The translations under genes and the position numbers were made by a program. Source: Paraferrimonas sp. SM1919 (lineage in GTDB: Bacteria > Pseudomonadota > Gammaproteobacteria > Enterobacterales > Shewanellaceae). Taken from it: a stretch of 64,000 bases of DNA. The stretch is from the NCBI RefSeq assembly GCF_010993985.1, contig NZ_WINH01000007.1:62001-126000 (forward strand), in the 5' to 3' direction. This document shows, piece by piece, positions 16,504-24,940 of the stretch (the stretch's first letter is position 1; the number at the start of each line of letters is the position of its first letter). The notes beneath the pieces were generated by a model. The model did not search any database, had not been told where the DNA came from, and saw nothing but the letters and a program-made list of their open reading frames with translations.

Positions 16504-17892
16504 TTAGTTAAGTGGCAGTGCTAAGGTCACTTGTAGACCACCTTTGTCACGATTATTTAGGCTAATTTGGCCCTCGTGTGCTTCAATAATTTCTTTAGAT
16601 AGGGCCAGTCCTAAACCGGTGCCTTTTTGTTTGGTTGAATAAAAGGGCAGTAATGCTTGCTGCAGTACATCGGATGACATACCTGGGCCTCTATCTTTGA
16701 TGCGGAAGATAATAAACGGGGCGGTAGTAGCATATTCACCCAAAGTGGTGTTTGTAGCCCTGTGTTCTATGGTGACTGTAATCGCAATGGCTTGGTTATC
16801 ACCACCAGCTTCATGGGCATTTTTCAATAGATTTAATAACACTTGCTCAATCTGAATCACATCAAATTGACACTGGGTGTCAGGTAACTTGCCATCTAGG
16901 GTAAAGCTGTAATGTTGTTGTAATTGCTGCATTAACTTGTCCAGTTCTACCACAGATTTTACTGGCATAGGCAATTTGGCAAAGCGGGCATAACTAAAAA
17001 TAAATTGGCTTAGGTGCTCGCTTCGGTCTTCAATGGTGTCGAAAATCAGCTCGAGTTTAGGATCGTTAATACTCTCGGTAAGCTTGCGGCCTGATTTAAC
17101 CATGGAAGCAATTGGCGCGAGTGAGTTATTGAGCTCGTGGCTAATAATCCGTATCACCTTCTTCCATACAGCGACTTCTTGGCGGCTCAATTCCTGGGTC
17201 ATCTGCTTTAATAGGTACAAATGATGGTATTGGCCATTAAGTTGAAAACGGCCACGGGATAAATGCCAGGTTTGGTTATCTTGCTGGGGGTGTTCAATGT
17301 TAAATAGGCCACCCTTAGGGTTGTTCAGCGCTTGGGTGAATTCAGGTGACAGGGCTTGGCACAGCTCAGCAAAATCAAAGCCAGCAATGGCGACACCCTT
17401 ATTAAAAAAGTGTCTGGCAGCGTCATTGGCATAAACCACTTTGTTGCTGTCATCCAACAGGTACATCACATTAGGTGATGACTGAATCACTTTATCGAGC
17501 AGCATTTCCCGTTGATAAATAAACTGTCTTTGTTCGCGCAGGCTTAAGGCTGATTCATTAAACAGCTCACATAAACGGTTGAGTTGTGAATCGTTTTGAC
17601 TGGGTAGGGTAACGCTAAAATCGTTGTCTTTAAAATTAAGCAGGCCAACTTCAAAAGCGTGTAAAGAGTCGGCCAGATAGCGGGTGACATAATAACTGAG
17701 CATTCCACTTGATATTACAAGGGCAACAGACACCCATAGATACAATAACCAAGGCGCAGCAATAGTTTCAGCCAGCATCAGAGTAAACAAGCCGAAACCT
17801 AGCGCCCATGCCACTTGCGTGACAATAATGCTGCCTAATATGAGGCGGCTTCGCATGGATAATTGAAAACGGTTAAATAGGCTATTGATCAC
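16504..17892 (-). CDS. Membrane sensor histidine kinase (NtrY-like)
   Basis: A 462-aa kinase, last gene of the seven-gene efflux operon and partner of the sigma-54 regulator 27 bp upstream. Two membrane helices (about 17-40 and 45-68) flank almost no periplasmic loop, so the signal is probably sensed in or at the membrane. A HAMP-like linker and a PAS domain (about 130-225) follow. The phospho-acceptor is H252 in IISHELNNSLAPIASM, the N-box is NLLKNAHEAG, and the G boxes are DRGPGM and GTGLGLALSKEII. All catalytic boxes are intact. Located in the inner membrane. Confidence 0.9.
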   Translation of the reverse strand: MINSLFNRFQLSMRSRLILGSIIVTQVAWALGFGLFTLMLAETIAAPWLLYLWVSVALVISSGMLSYYVTRYLADSLHAFEVGLLNFKDNDFSVTLPSQNDSQLNRLCELFNESALSLREQRQFIYQREMLLDKVIQSSPNVMYLLDDSNKVVYANDAARHFFNKGVAIAGFDFAELCQALSPEFTQALNNPKGGLFNIEHPQQDNQTWHLSRGRFQLNGQYHHLYLLKQMTQELSRQEVAVWKKVIRIISHELNNSLAPIASMVKSGRKLTESINDPKLELIFDTIEDRSEHLSQFIFSYARFAKLPMPVKSVVELDKLMQQLQQHYSFTLDGKLPDTQCQFDVIQIEQVLLNLLKNAHEAGGDNQAIAITVTIEHRATNTTLGEYATTAPFIIFRIKDRGPGMSSDVLQQALLPFYSTKQKGTGLGLALSKEIIEAHEGQISLNNRDKGGLQVTLALPLN

Positions 17893-17919
17893 GATAGGCT
17901 CTTATCTGTTATTGTTTTA

Positions 17920-19278
17920 TTAGGCTTTTTCTATGCCAAGTTTTTCCATTCGGCGGTATAAAGACTGGCGGGTTAACCCCACTGCTTTAGCGGCTCTGGC
18001 AATGACACCATTATGCTGAATTAATAGCGCCTCAATCGAGGCTTTATCAAGCTCTGGCTGGACTTGGTTTGACTTGTTGTTGGACGGCTTCGAGTGGCTT
18101 GTTGCAACAGCAGTTAAACCAAAATCTTCAGGGATCAGCTCTGGGGACTGGGCTAAAATAATCGCCCGTTTACAGGCATTTTCCAGTTCACGCACATTGC
18201 CAGGCCAGCTGTGTTGTTGCAGAGCTTTAGTGGTTGGTTTATTTAGTTTAAAGTCTGAACCAATAAAGTGATTCACTAACGGGATAATGTCATCCAATCG
18301 TTGGTTGAGTGGCGGCAGTTTAAGCTCAATCACGTTTAAACGGTAAAACAAGTCTTCCCTAAATTTGCCGCTTTCAATGTCTTGTTGGAGGTCGGCATTA
18401 GTGGCGCTGAGTACTCGTACGTTTACCTTACGGGTTTGGTGTGAGCCTAAACGCTCAAATTCGCCGGTTTGTAATACCCGTAATAACTTTACTTGGCCAC
18501 TTAAAGGCAGATTACCAATTTCGTCTAAAAATAAGGTGCCACCATCCGCTGCTTCAAATCGGCCAATGCGGGTTTTATTAGCGCCGGTAAAGGCCCCCGC
18601 TTCTGCACCAAATAGCTCAGCCTCTAATAAGTCCATAGGTAAAGCACCAATGTTGACTTTAATTAAGGGCTTATCTTTTAGGGGGGAGTTGGCATGAATA
18701 ATATCGGCGATTTTGTCTTTACCCGCGCCATTAGGGCCAGTGATCAGTACCGATACATCCGCTTTAGCTACCTGTAATGCTAAATCTATGCAGCGCTGCA
18801 TATTGCCACTGGCAAAAATAGTGCCGCATAAATCGGCGTCGTTAAGCGGCGCCATGCGCTCGGCATCGACTCGGGTAAGCTGCTGATTTTGAGCTTTGGC
18901 CTGACTTAACGAGGTTAAGTTATTGACGCTGGTGAGTAATTTATCGTCGTCCCAAGGTTTGCCTATGTAATCCGCTGCACCTGAACGTACCAGTTCTACG
19001 GCCAATTCCAGTTGCGTCCAAGCTGTCATTAAAATAATAGGTAAATCTGGCTCAAGCTCTCGAATGGCATAAAACAGCTCTTTGCCCTCTTCACCAGAGG
19101 TGGTGTCTTTGGTGAAGTTCATGTCTTGAATGACCAGCGAAATACTTTGGCTTTGTATTTGAACTAAAGCTTGGGCTGGGTTTTCGGCGCTAATTGTGTG
19201 ATAACCATTAAGCTCAAGCATCAGTGATAAAGCTTGGCAAATAGCATGGTTATCATCAACAATTAAAATACTGTCCAT
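17920..19278 (-). CDS. Sigma-54-dependent response regulator (NtrC family)
   Basis: A 452-aa activator. The receiver domain (1-120) has acidic pocket D8-D9, phospho-acceptor D52 and K107. The AAA+ domain (~150-380) has Walker A G181-PNGAGK187, the sigma-54 contact loop GAFTGA at 228-233 and Walker B GGTLFLDEIG. The C-terminal Fis-type helix-turn-helix is ARAAKAVGLTRQSLYRRM. It is encoded inside the ABC efflux operon, and a sigma-54 promoter with flanking GTCC/GGAC palindromes precedes the operon's first gene, so positive autoregulation is likely. Its start is 78 bp after the second permease gene. Confidence 0.92.
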   Translation of the reverse strand: MDSILIVDDNHAICQALSLMLELNGYHTISAENPAQALVQIQSQSISLVIQDMNFTKDTTSGEEGKELFYAIRELEPDLPIILMTAWTQLELAVELVRSGAADYIGKPWDDDKLLTSVNNLTSLSQAKAQNQQLTRVDAERMAPLNDADLCGTIFASGNMQRCIDLALQVAKADVSVLITGPNGAGKDKIADIIHANSPLKDKPLIKVNIGALPMDLLEAELFGAEAGAFTGANKTRIGRFEAADGGTLFLDEIGNLPLSGQVKLLRVLQTGEFERLGSHQTRKVNVRVLSATNADLQQDIESGKFREDLFYRLNVIELKLPPLNQRLDDIIPLVNHFIGSDFKLNKPTTKALQQHSWPGNVRELENACKRAIILAQSPELIPEDFGLTAVATSHSKPSNNKSNQVQPELDKASIEALLIQHNGVIARAAKAVGLTRQSLYRRMEKLGIEKA

Positions 19279-19356
19279 GGCGAAAAATAATTCCTTTAAT
19301 TAAGAGTGCTTAATTTGACTCATTTACAGCCTGAAATCAAATTAAGCACAGGATCA

Positions 19357-20571
19357 TTATACGGTTCTGGTGGCAATCGCCGGCGATATTTTGGCTGCCT
19401 TTCTGGCAGGAAATACCACCGCCACAGTGGTCAGGATAAATAATCCCACCACAGTTACGATAGGGAAAATAATATCCAACTTAGGCAAACTGTATAGGTT
19501 CATCAGTTGCTGACCTAATTGCACCGCAAGTACTGCACCGATTAAGCCGCCAACGCTGACTAATAGATAGTTTTCGACCAAGAAGAAGCTCACAATATCG
19601 CGCTTTCTTGCCCCTAGGGCGCGGCGGGTACCAATTTGCTTAGTGCGGCGTTCAATATTAAACATCACCATACCAGCTAGGCCTAAAGAGGTAATAATTA
19701 GCAGCAAGACAACCATCATGGACAATACCGATGCCATTAATTCATGGGCTTGGTAAACCCGGTCGCGGTGGTCGGTAATAGTGGTAAAGCCATCGACAAC
19801 CCTATCTTTATTGTCTTGATGCAAAGCGGCAATAATTTTAGGCTCAAGCTCTGTCTTGGCGCCTTCTTCGGCACGCACTAAAAACTTGGTAAAGGGCATA
19901 ATGCCAAGCTCAACATTGATAATCATCGCATAATCTAAGTTTTTATCGTTTACCCAGGCACCTTGCAGTTTTTCCACCACACCAATGATCTCTAAGGCTT
20001 GCATACCCCAGCCGCCCATATAGATGGTTTTACCTATTGCTGACTCACCTGGCCAAACGGCATTCGCGTAAGCTTTAGATACAATCACTTTATTGGCGCG
20101 CTCGGGATGCCCAGACTGGGCTTCTTCTGGGTAAAAGTTACGCCCTTCAATAATGTTCACACCTAAGGTTTCGGCCATTTGCTCATCGCCATAATACATG
20201 GCGGCATTAGGTGCTGACTTGCTTTCATCTTTAGATGGGCCATAGCTTAAAGTGGAAGACCAACCGCCACCGCTCAGCGGCGTCATGCTGGTGGAGGTGG
20301 CCGAGATCACACCTGGAATATCCCTTACTATCTGCACATCACGTAAGTTCTGTTCGGTATAGTTCACCCCAGGAGCAAAGTTGTAGATTGAAAAATCAAA
20401 TACCTGCTCTTCGACAATGCCAGATTCCCGCGCCATTAACTTTAGGCGTTCATTAATAATAAAGCTGGCATTGGCCACAATCGCGACCGATAAAATAATT
20501 TGCACTAACAACAGCAATGGCCCACTTTTACTGCGTAACAGGGTGCTGACAATGGGTTTAATATGTAACAT
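19357..20571 (-). CDS. MacB/FtsX-type ABC transporter permease (second)
   Basis: A 404-aa permease. One N-terminal membrane helix (about 18-40) is followed by a large periplasmic MacB-like domain (~41-280), then three C-terminal helices (~285-390) with the FtsX signature ERRTKQIGTRRALGARKRDI. This topology belongs to mechanotransmission-type exporters rather than importers. It is 12 bp downstream of another permease gene and presumably forms a heterodimer with it on the shared ATPase. Substrate unknown; related operons export peptides, antibiotics or lipoproteins. Confidence 0.88.
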   Translation of the reverse strand: MLHIKPIVSTLLRSKSGPLLLLVQIILSVAIVANASFIINERLKLMARESGIVEEQVFDFSIYNFAPGVNYTEQNLRDVQIVRDIPGVISATSTSMTPLSGGGWSSTLSYGPSKDESKSAPNAAMYYGDEQMAETLGVNIIEGRNFYPEEAQSGHPERANKVIVSKAYANAVWPGESAIGKTIYMGGWGMQALEIIGVVEKLQGAWVNDKNLDYAMIINVELGIMPFTKFLVRAEEGAKTELEPKIIAALHQDNKDRVVDGFTTITDHRDRVYQAHELMASVLSMMVVLLLIITSLGLAGMVMFNIERRTKQIGTRRALGARKRDIVSFFLVENYLLVSVGGLIGAVLAVQLGQQLMNLYSLPKLDIIFPIVTVVGLFILTTVAVVFPARKAAKISPAIATRTV

Positions 20572-20583
20572 AACTCGCTCCTA

Positions 20584-21885
20584 TTACTGACTTTTTAAGT
20601 GGCTGCTTGGGTTGGTGGCGCACACACGCCATGCGGGGTAAAGTCCGGCAAGTAAGGCGCTGCCAATGGCGATGCTTGGGGCAATAAACCACATGCTCAT
20701 ATCTAATTGTGTCAGTGACTCCTCTACGCCAAAGCGGGATGATAACGCGGATAACGTCATGGCCGCCCAGGCAATACCAATCACGCCACCAAAGAAACCA
20801 ATTAAGCCTACTTCCACCATATGCTGTGAAAAAATGTGGCTGCGACTGGCGCCAATGGCACGGCGAACCCCCACCTCAGAGGCGCGTTTTAAAAACTTAG
20901 CCAGCAGTAAACCCAACATGTTAACCAGGCAAACGACGAGGAAAAGGGTACTTAATCCCACCATCACTTTTGCGTCTTCAGGTACTACTTTGTTCACTTC
21001 AAGCCACCGTTCAACATTAGATAAGCTGGCATAAGGTTTATCCGAGTTAAAACGGCCAAGCTGTTGTTGTTGCTCAATATAACCAGATAACCATTGCTCA
21101 AAGGCTTGTTTTTGTTCAGGGTTATTTAGTTCAACCCAATATTGATTCCAGTGGGTTTCAGAGTTGAGTTTATCTTGATAAGAGAGAATGGATTCATTTT
21201 TCCAACTATTGTTGTTGCCCCAGCTCTGATACTCTTCGATTGGTGTTAATGAGTAAGGCAAAAACATAGATTCGGTTTCATTAAAGGCACCGTTATTGAC
21301 ATCATAATACTTAGGGCTTGGCGCCCAATCATCGATTACACCGACAATTTTATAAGGCTTTTGGTTAAGAAACAGCACCTTGCCAACGCTGTTTTCGCCG
21401 CCGAATAATTCTTGGTTAAGATCTTTATCGATCACCATTTGGTAACCGGCTTCTAAATCAATTTGTTTATCCCATGGGCCGCCATAAATAAACGGCACCG
21501 AAAACATCTTAAAAAAGTCGCTGTCGGTGACGCGAGCCTCTTCTAATCTCGGGGCTTGTTTCGGGTCTTCAGTTTGCACTGCCATACCGGTTCTAAACAT
21601 GGGTGTTTGGCGAGTAGGGATACTGCTTTGTCTCATGTTAAAACCATCTTGGTAAGTGATTTGTGGGTTTAGCTCTTCCCAACTGTCTTGGTCTTGGCTG
21701 AATAAACGCACAGAATAAAGTTCAGAGGAACGCTCACCTGCTGGGTTAGTTGCCGACATTTGATAAACATTTAATGCGGTAATGGTAATGCCAATACCAA
21801 CTGAAATCGCAAATACCATCAAGAGTGATAGTAGCGGCGTTTTTTTAATGCTGCGCCAAGCTAAATCTAAGTAATAGAAAAACAT
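20584..21885 (-). CDS. MacB/FtsX-type ABC transporter permease (first)
   Basis: A 433-aa permease with the same plan as its neighbour: N-terminal helix (~17-42), periplasmic domain (~43-300) and three terminal helices. The FtsX signature is KRASEVGVRRAIGASRSHIF. Its sequence differs clearly from the second permease, arguing for a heteromeric transporter. Starts 11 bp after the ATPase gene, with AGGAGC just before the ATG. Inner membrane. Confidence 0.88.
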   Translation of the reverse strand: MFFYYLDLAWRSIKKTPLLSLLMVFAISVGIGITITALNVYQMSATNPAGERSSELYSVRLFSQDQDSWEELNPQITYQDGFNMRQSSIPTRQTPMFRTGMAVQTEDPKQAPRLEEARVTDSDFFKMFSVPFIYGGPWDKQIDLEAGYQMVIDKDLNQELFGGENSVGKVLFLNQKPYKIVGVIDDWAPSPKYYDVNNGAFNETESMFLPYSLTPIEEYQSWGNNNSWKNESILSYQDKLNSETHWNQYWVELNNPEQKQAFEQWLSGYIEQQQQLGRFNSDKPYASLSNVERWLEVNKVVPEDAKVMVGLSTLFLVVCLVNMLGLLLAKFLKRASEVGVRRAIGASRSHIFSQHMVEVGLIGFFGGVIGIAWAAMTLSALSSRFGVEESLTQLDMSMWFIAPSIAIGSALLAGLYPAWRVCATNPSSHLKSQ

Positions 21886-21896
21886 AGTGTTGCTCC

Positions 21897-22610
21897 TTAG
21901 CTGGCCACTTGTTCAGCGACTTCAGCTTGACCGCCGTTGTATAGGGTAAAGTCACATACCTTACCGTCGACAATTTGGATATTGCGTTGGGCGCGGCGAG
22001 CCAATTCAGGATCGTGGGTCACCATAATAATGGTGGTACCTGACTTATTAATTTCTTCCAATAGCTCCATCACTTGGCGGGCCATAATGCTGTCTAGGTT
22101 GCCGGTAGGCTCATCGGCCAATAAGAAGCGCGGCTCACCTGCTAATGCTCTGGCAATGGCAACACGCTGTTGCTGACCGCCGGATAACTGCGAAGGTAAA
22201 TGTTTCATACGGGCACCTAAGCCGACTTTTTCTAGGGCGTCTTTCACGCGGCGTGCACGTTCTTTAGCGCTGAAGCCCCGGTAGCGTAATGGCACTTCTA
22301 CATTTTCCGCTAAATTAAGATCTGGGATCAGGTTAAAGCCTTGGAAAATAAAGCCGATTTTTTCATTACGGATTTTTGAGCTTTCATTGTCCGAAAGGTT
22401 AGCAATATTGACACCGTCAAGGTGATATTCGCCTGCACTTATCCCTTCTAATAAACCAGCAATATTTAAGAACGTGGTTTTACCCGAACCAGAGGGGCCG
22501 GTTACCGCAACAAACTCACCTTCATTAACCTCTAAGTTGAATTCACGTAGGGCATGGGTTTCAACTAAGTCCGTTTTAAATACCTTGCTAATGTTTTTCA
22601 TTAATAACAT
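21897..22610 (-). CDS. ABC transporter ATP-binding protein (LolD/MacB type)
   Basis: A 237-aa ATPase energising the two FtsX-type permeases. Walker A is GPSGSGKTTFL (about residues 38-48), the Q-loop lies in GFIFQGFNLIPDLN, the ABC signature is LSGGQQQRVAIARAL and Walker B is FLLADEPTGNLD, with the H-loop in MVTHDPELA. Family members with this sequence pattern pair with MacB/LolCE-like permeases. The ribosome site AGGAGC and tight spacing to both neighbours support one operon. Cytoplasmic face of the inner membrane. Confidence 0.93.
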   Translation of the reverse strand: MLLMKNISKVFKTDLVETHALREFNLEVNEGEFVAVTGPSGSGKTTFLNIAGLLEGISAGEYHLDGVNIANLSDNESSKIRNEKIGFIFQGFNLIPDLNLAENVEVPLRYRGFSAKERARRVKDALEKVGLGARMKHLPSQLSGGQQQRVAIARALAGEPRFLLADEPTGNLDSIMARQVMELLEEINKSGTTIIMVTHDPELARRAQRNIQIVDGKVCDFTLYNGGQAEVAEQVAS

Positions 22611-22627
22611 GGGGTTGCTCCTAAAAG

Positions 22628-22849
22628 TTAAATCAGGTTGATGTCGAACAGCAGTTTAAGAAGTTCGAGGATCAGATTAATAAGTTGCTCAAGCTCGTTA
22701 TTGCTTTGAGCTTGACTGAAATGAAAGTCACCAAGTAGCACTTGCTCTACTTTCTGGTGAAACTGGCTAATCGCATACAGCAAGATAAATAGCGGAAAAA
22801 CATCTATCAGCTTAACGATAAATTGGTTGAGTTTTGATTGTGTATTCAT
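22628..22849 (-). CDS. Small membrane protein within the ABC efflux operon
   Basis: A 73-aa ORF between the adaptor and ATPase genes, with AGGT eight bases before ATG and gaps of 21 and 17 bp to its neighbours. One hydrophobic helix (about residues 10-28, VKLIDVFPLFILLYAI) is followed by a polar stretch and a leucine-rich amphipathic C-terminus (ELEQLINLILELLKLLF). No family recognised. Its position suggests an accessory role in the transporter; it fills the gap cleanly with no better alternative frame, so I consider it real. Confidence 0.7.
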   Translation of the reverse strand: MNTQSKLNQFIVKLIDVFPLFILLYAISQFHQKVEQVLLGDFHFSQAQSNNELEQLINLILELLKLLFDINLI

Positions 22850-22870
22850 GTTGCTACCTATCTTGGTCAG

Positions 22871-24133
22871 TTAGCGGATCAGCACTTGCTGGGCGCCGTT
22901 AAAGTCTTCAATGCTGGATATCACCCAAACATCACCCTCTTGGCCGCCACTCAGTACTTCAATATGGCTGGTGCTGCGCGCACCTAAACGTATGTCCTGT
23001 CGTGTGGCAATATCGCCGTTTAGCTTATAAACCTCGCGACTGCCACCTGTAGTCACGAACGCGCCGCGTTTTACCATGAGTACGTCTTGGCGGTTCTCTA
23101 GTAATACTCGGGCGGATAAACGTTGATTCTGACGTAGGCTAAGCTGTTCGGTTTGCTCAAACCGCACTCTGGCGGTCACTTCGCGATTGCGTACCTCTGG
23201 AGAAATAGAACTCAGTTGGCCCATGACTTTAATCGCCCCAAAACTCAGCTCGACATCCATGCCTAGGCCAAGTTCATCGGCATAGGATTCCGGTACAGCC
23301 AGTTCAGCTTCAAAGGCGCTTAGGTCGACCACGGTTAATACTGGTGAACTGGCATCAATGCGGGCTTTTTGCTCGACTAACCAGTTACCGATGATTCCAG
23401 CCACTGGCGCTTTAATGCTGAGTTCTTGCACTTGGCGTTGTAATTCGCTCACGACTAATTGCTGTTGGTTCACTTCGGAAGCATGATTTTTTAACTCAAA
23501 GGCTAAGGTGTCTTTCATTAGCTCAGCTTCTTGCTGGGCATGGGCAAATTTGAGCTTGGCTTTTTTGAGATCGTCTTTGCTTTTCTCGAAATCGATTTGG
23601 GAAATCAATTCATCGGCAATCAGTTTGTCACCCCGGCGAGACTCACGGTCAGCCGCTTCTAGATCAACCTCAGCCATATCCAGAATTTGCTGAGCTTTAA
23701 TTTGTTCTAGGCGGGCATCTAAACGGGCACGTTCTAAATTACTCTTCATGCCCTCAAGTTGGGCTTGCTGTTGCTTTAGGGCGTTAACCAATGTTGGGCT
23801 GTCAATGGTGGCGACAACTTCACCTTGCTTTACTTTATCGCCAGGTTTGGCAATTAGAGTCACCACCCCCTTGTCCGTGCTATAAAGCACCGGGGCATTA
23901 GCTGCAACAATCTTGCCTGCGGTGGCGATGTCGCGAATAAGGTCGCCTTTAATTAGTGTAGCAAAGCGTAAATCGGTTTTATCAATCGATTCGCTAACAC
24001 CATCATTGGCAAAGGTGGTCCAAATTACGCCGCCTAGTATTGCCACAACAGCGAATAGACCCATAGGCTTTTTAAAGCTAACGATTGGGCTTTGACTAAC
24101 GACTGTGTCTTGGGCGCTGGTGTCTCTGATCAT
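22871..24133 (-). CDS. Periplasmic adaptor (membrane-fusion) protein, HlyD/MacA-like
   Basis: A 420-aa protein, first gene of the operon. A single N-terminal membrane helix (about 24-41) anchors a biotinyl-lipoyl domain (~75-100), a long alpha-helical hairpin (~110-215, rich in Gln, Leu, Lys and Glu), the second lipoyl half (IKAPVAGIIGNW) and beta-barrel domains. This architecture bridges inner-membrane transporters to an outer-membrane channel, so the complex is a tripartite-type exporter. The outer-membrane component is not in the operon; a TolC encoded elsewhere would be needed. Annotation software may call it an RND adaptor, but the neighbours are ABC genes. Confidence 0.88.
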   Translation of the reverse strand: MIRDTSAQDTVVSQSPIVSFKKPMGLFAVVAILGGVIWTTFANDGVSESIDKTDLRFATLIKGDLIRDIATAGKIVAANAPVLYSTDKGVVTLIAKPGDKVKQGEVVATIDSPTLVNALKQQQAQLEGMKSNLERARLDARLEQIKAQQILDMAEVDLEAADRESRRGDKLIADELISQIDFEKSKDDLKKAKLKFAHAQQEAELMKDTLAFELKNHASEVNQQQLVVSELQRQVQELSIKAPVAGIIGNWLVEQKARIDASSPVLTVVDLSAFEAELAVPESYADELGLGMDVELSFGAIKVMGQLSSISPEVRNREVTARVRFEQTEQLSLRQNQRLSARVLLENRQDVLMVKRGAFVTTGGSREVYKLNGDIATRQDIRLGARSTSHIEVLSGGQEGDVWVISSIEDFNGAQQVLIR

Positions 24134-24154
24134 TATTGGCTCCTGCCATTATTT

Positions 24155-24420
24155 AGGGCATATTGACCTTTGCTGTTTGTTTCTGCAGCAGTTTGTTAGT
24201 CTTTTATACAAGGCGAAGCGATTGACGTGTGGTTGTTCCACACCAATGAGCTTCAACGCAGTAGAAATGGCTAACAAACGCTGTCCGCAGGATGCGTTTA
24301 AAGGTCAACCTATCTGCGTTACTCTCATTTTACATAGAATAACTATGCTTCAATTCGAGTGCCTTGCTATCTTGACCTTTAATTCGCACATAAAGTAAAC
24401 ATGAAAGGTCAACATGCCCT
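24155..24420. mobile_element. MITE-like element with terminal inverted repeats
   Basis: A 266-bp element whose ends read AGGGCATATTGACCTTT (left) and, on the other strand, AGGGCATGTTGACCTTT (right). The similarity extends to 21 of 24 bases. Internal copies of AAAGGTCAA and TTGACCTTT occur at 24300-24308 and 24373-24381. It encodes no protein I can support. A ~40-bp stretch of its right end recurs near 62781-62823. It lies between the sigma-54 promoter and the adaptor gene. No clear target-site duplication is visible. Confidence 0.65.
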
Positions 24421-24462
24421 CTTGTCCGCAGTGTTCGCGAAATATATACTTGCTATAGGTAA

Positions 24463-24479
24463 TACAATTCCTGTGCCAA
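24463..24479 (-). promoter_or_regulatory. Sigma-54 promoter for the ABC efflux operon
   Basis: On the minus strand TTGGCACAGGAATTGTA: TGGCAC, five bases, TTGT, with GG and G(T) exactly 10 bp apart, one base off the -24/-12 consensus (TGGCAC-N5-TTGC). It faces the adaptor gene, about 330 bp downstream, and the operon encodes a sigma-54 activator. Confidence 0.65.
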
Positions 24480-24543
24480 TAGTTAATTTACTTATTTATC
24501 AATGCATTAGGTGTATTTTGGGGTGTTGGGTTGTTTGAAAAGC

Positions 24544-24579
24544 GTCCGCGGACACTGTCCATGTTTATGAAAGTGTCCG
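24544..24579. promoter_or_regulatory. Candidate enhancer for the sigma-54 response regulator
   Basis: Overlapping palindromes GTCCGCGGAC (24544-24553) and GGACACTGTCC (24550-24560), followed by the half-site GTGTCCG (24573-24579). They lie 65-115 bp upstream of the sigma-54 promoter, the usual distance for an NtrC-type activator. Additional TGTCCGC half-sites occur at 24282 and 24424. Confidence 0.55.
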
Positions 24580-24940
24580 ATTACCGTCGTGGCGTATTAA
24601 AAATGCCTCGCGACTTAACTGCAACTTTTGAGTCTGATTTAAGCCAAATTTCAATATGCTCACATCTAAAAATAAGGTGTTGATTTTAAATGGTAAACTG
24701 AAGTGTCAAAGTGGTTCGGTACTGGTTTTTTTAAATGGAATGAGTGTAGAACTTTATTAAACATTCATATTGGTGCTGTTTGATTTTTAACCGCTAGTCA
24801 GTGTTTTTTACTCGTCAATTACCTAGATAATATCTTGTTAAATCAAGATCTAAAGCTAATATTAAGAGTGAATGGTTGTATTGAAATTCGCCTACATAAT
24901 GAACTTCCAGTGTTTAAAATAAAATATTCAAGGAATAAAT

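Noticed and set aside
16443..16511. 22-codon plus-strand ORF with AAGGGG upstream (MKLTLSYWSY...)
   Set aside because: Despite a fair ribosome site it is very short, overlaps the end of the histidine kinase gene and has no companion signal; not enough to call.
24357..24372. Second sigma-54-like sequence, AGGCACTCGAATTGAA on the minus strand
   Set aside because: The -12 position reads GA instead of GC and the -24 lacks the leading T; it lies inside the repeat element and is weaker than the site at 24463-24479.
24105..24398. 97-codon plus-strand frame
   Set aside because: It runs through the MITE-like element and starts inside the adaptor gene in antisense; the residues reflect the repeat, not a protein.
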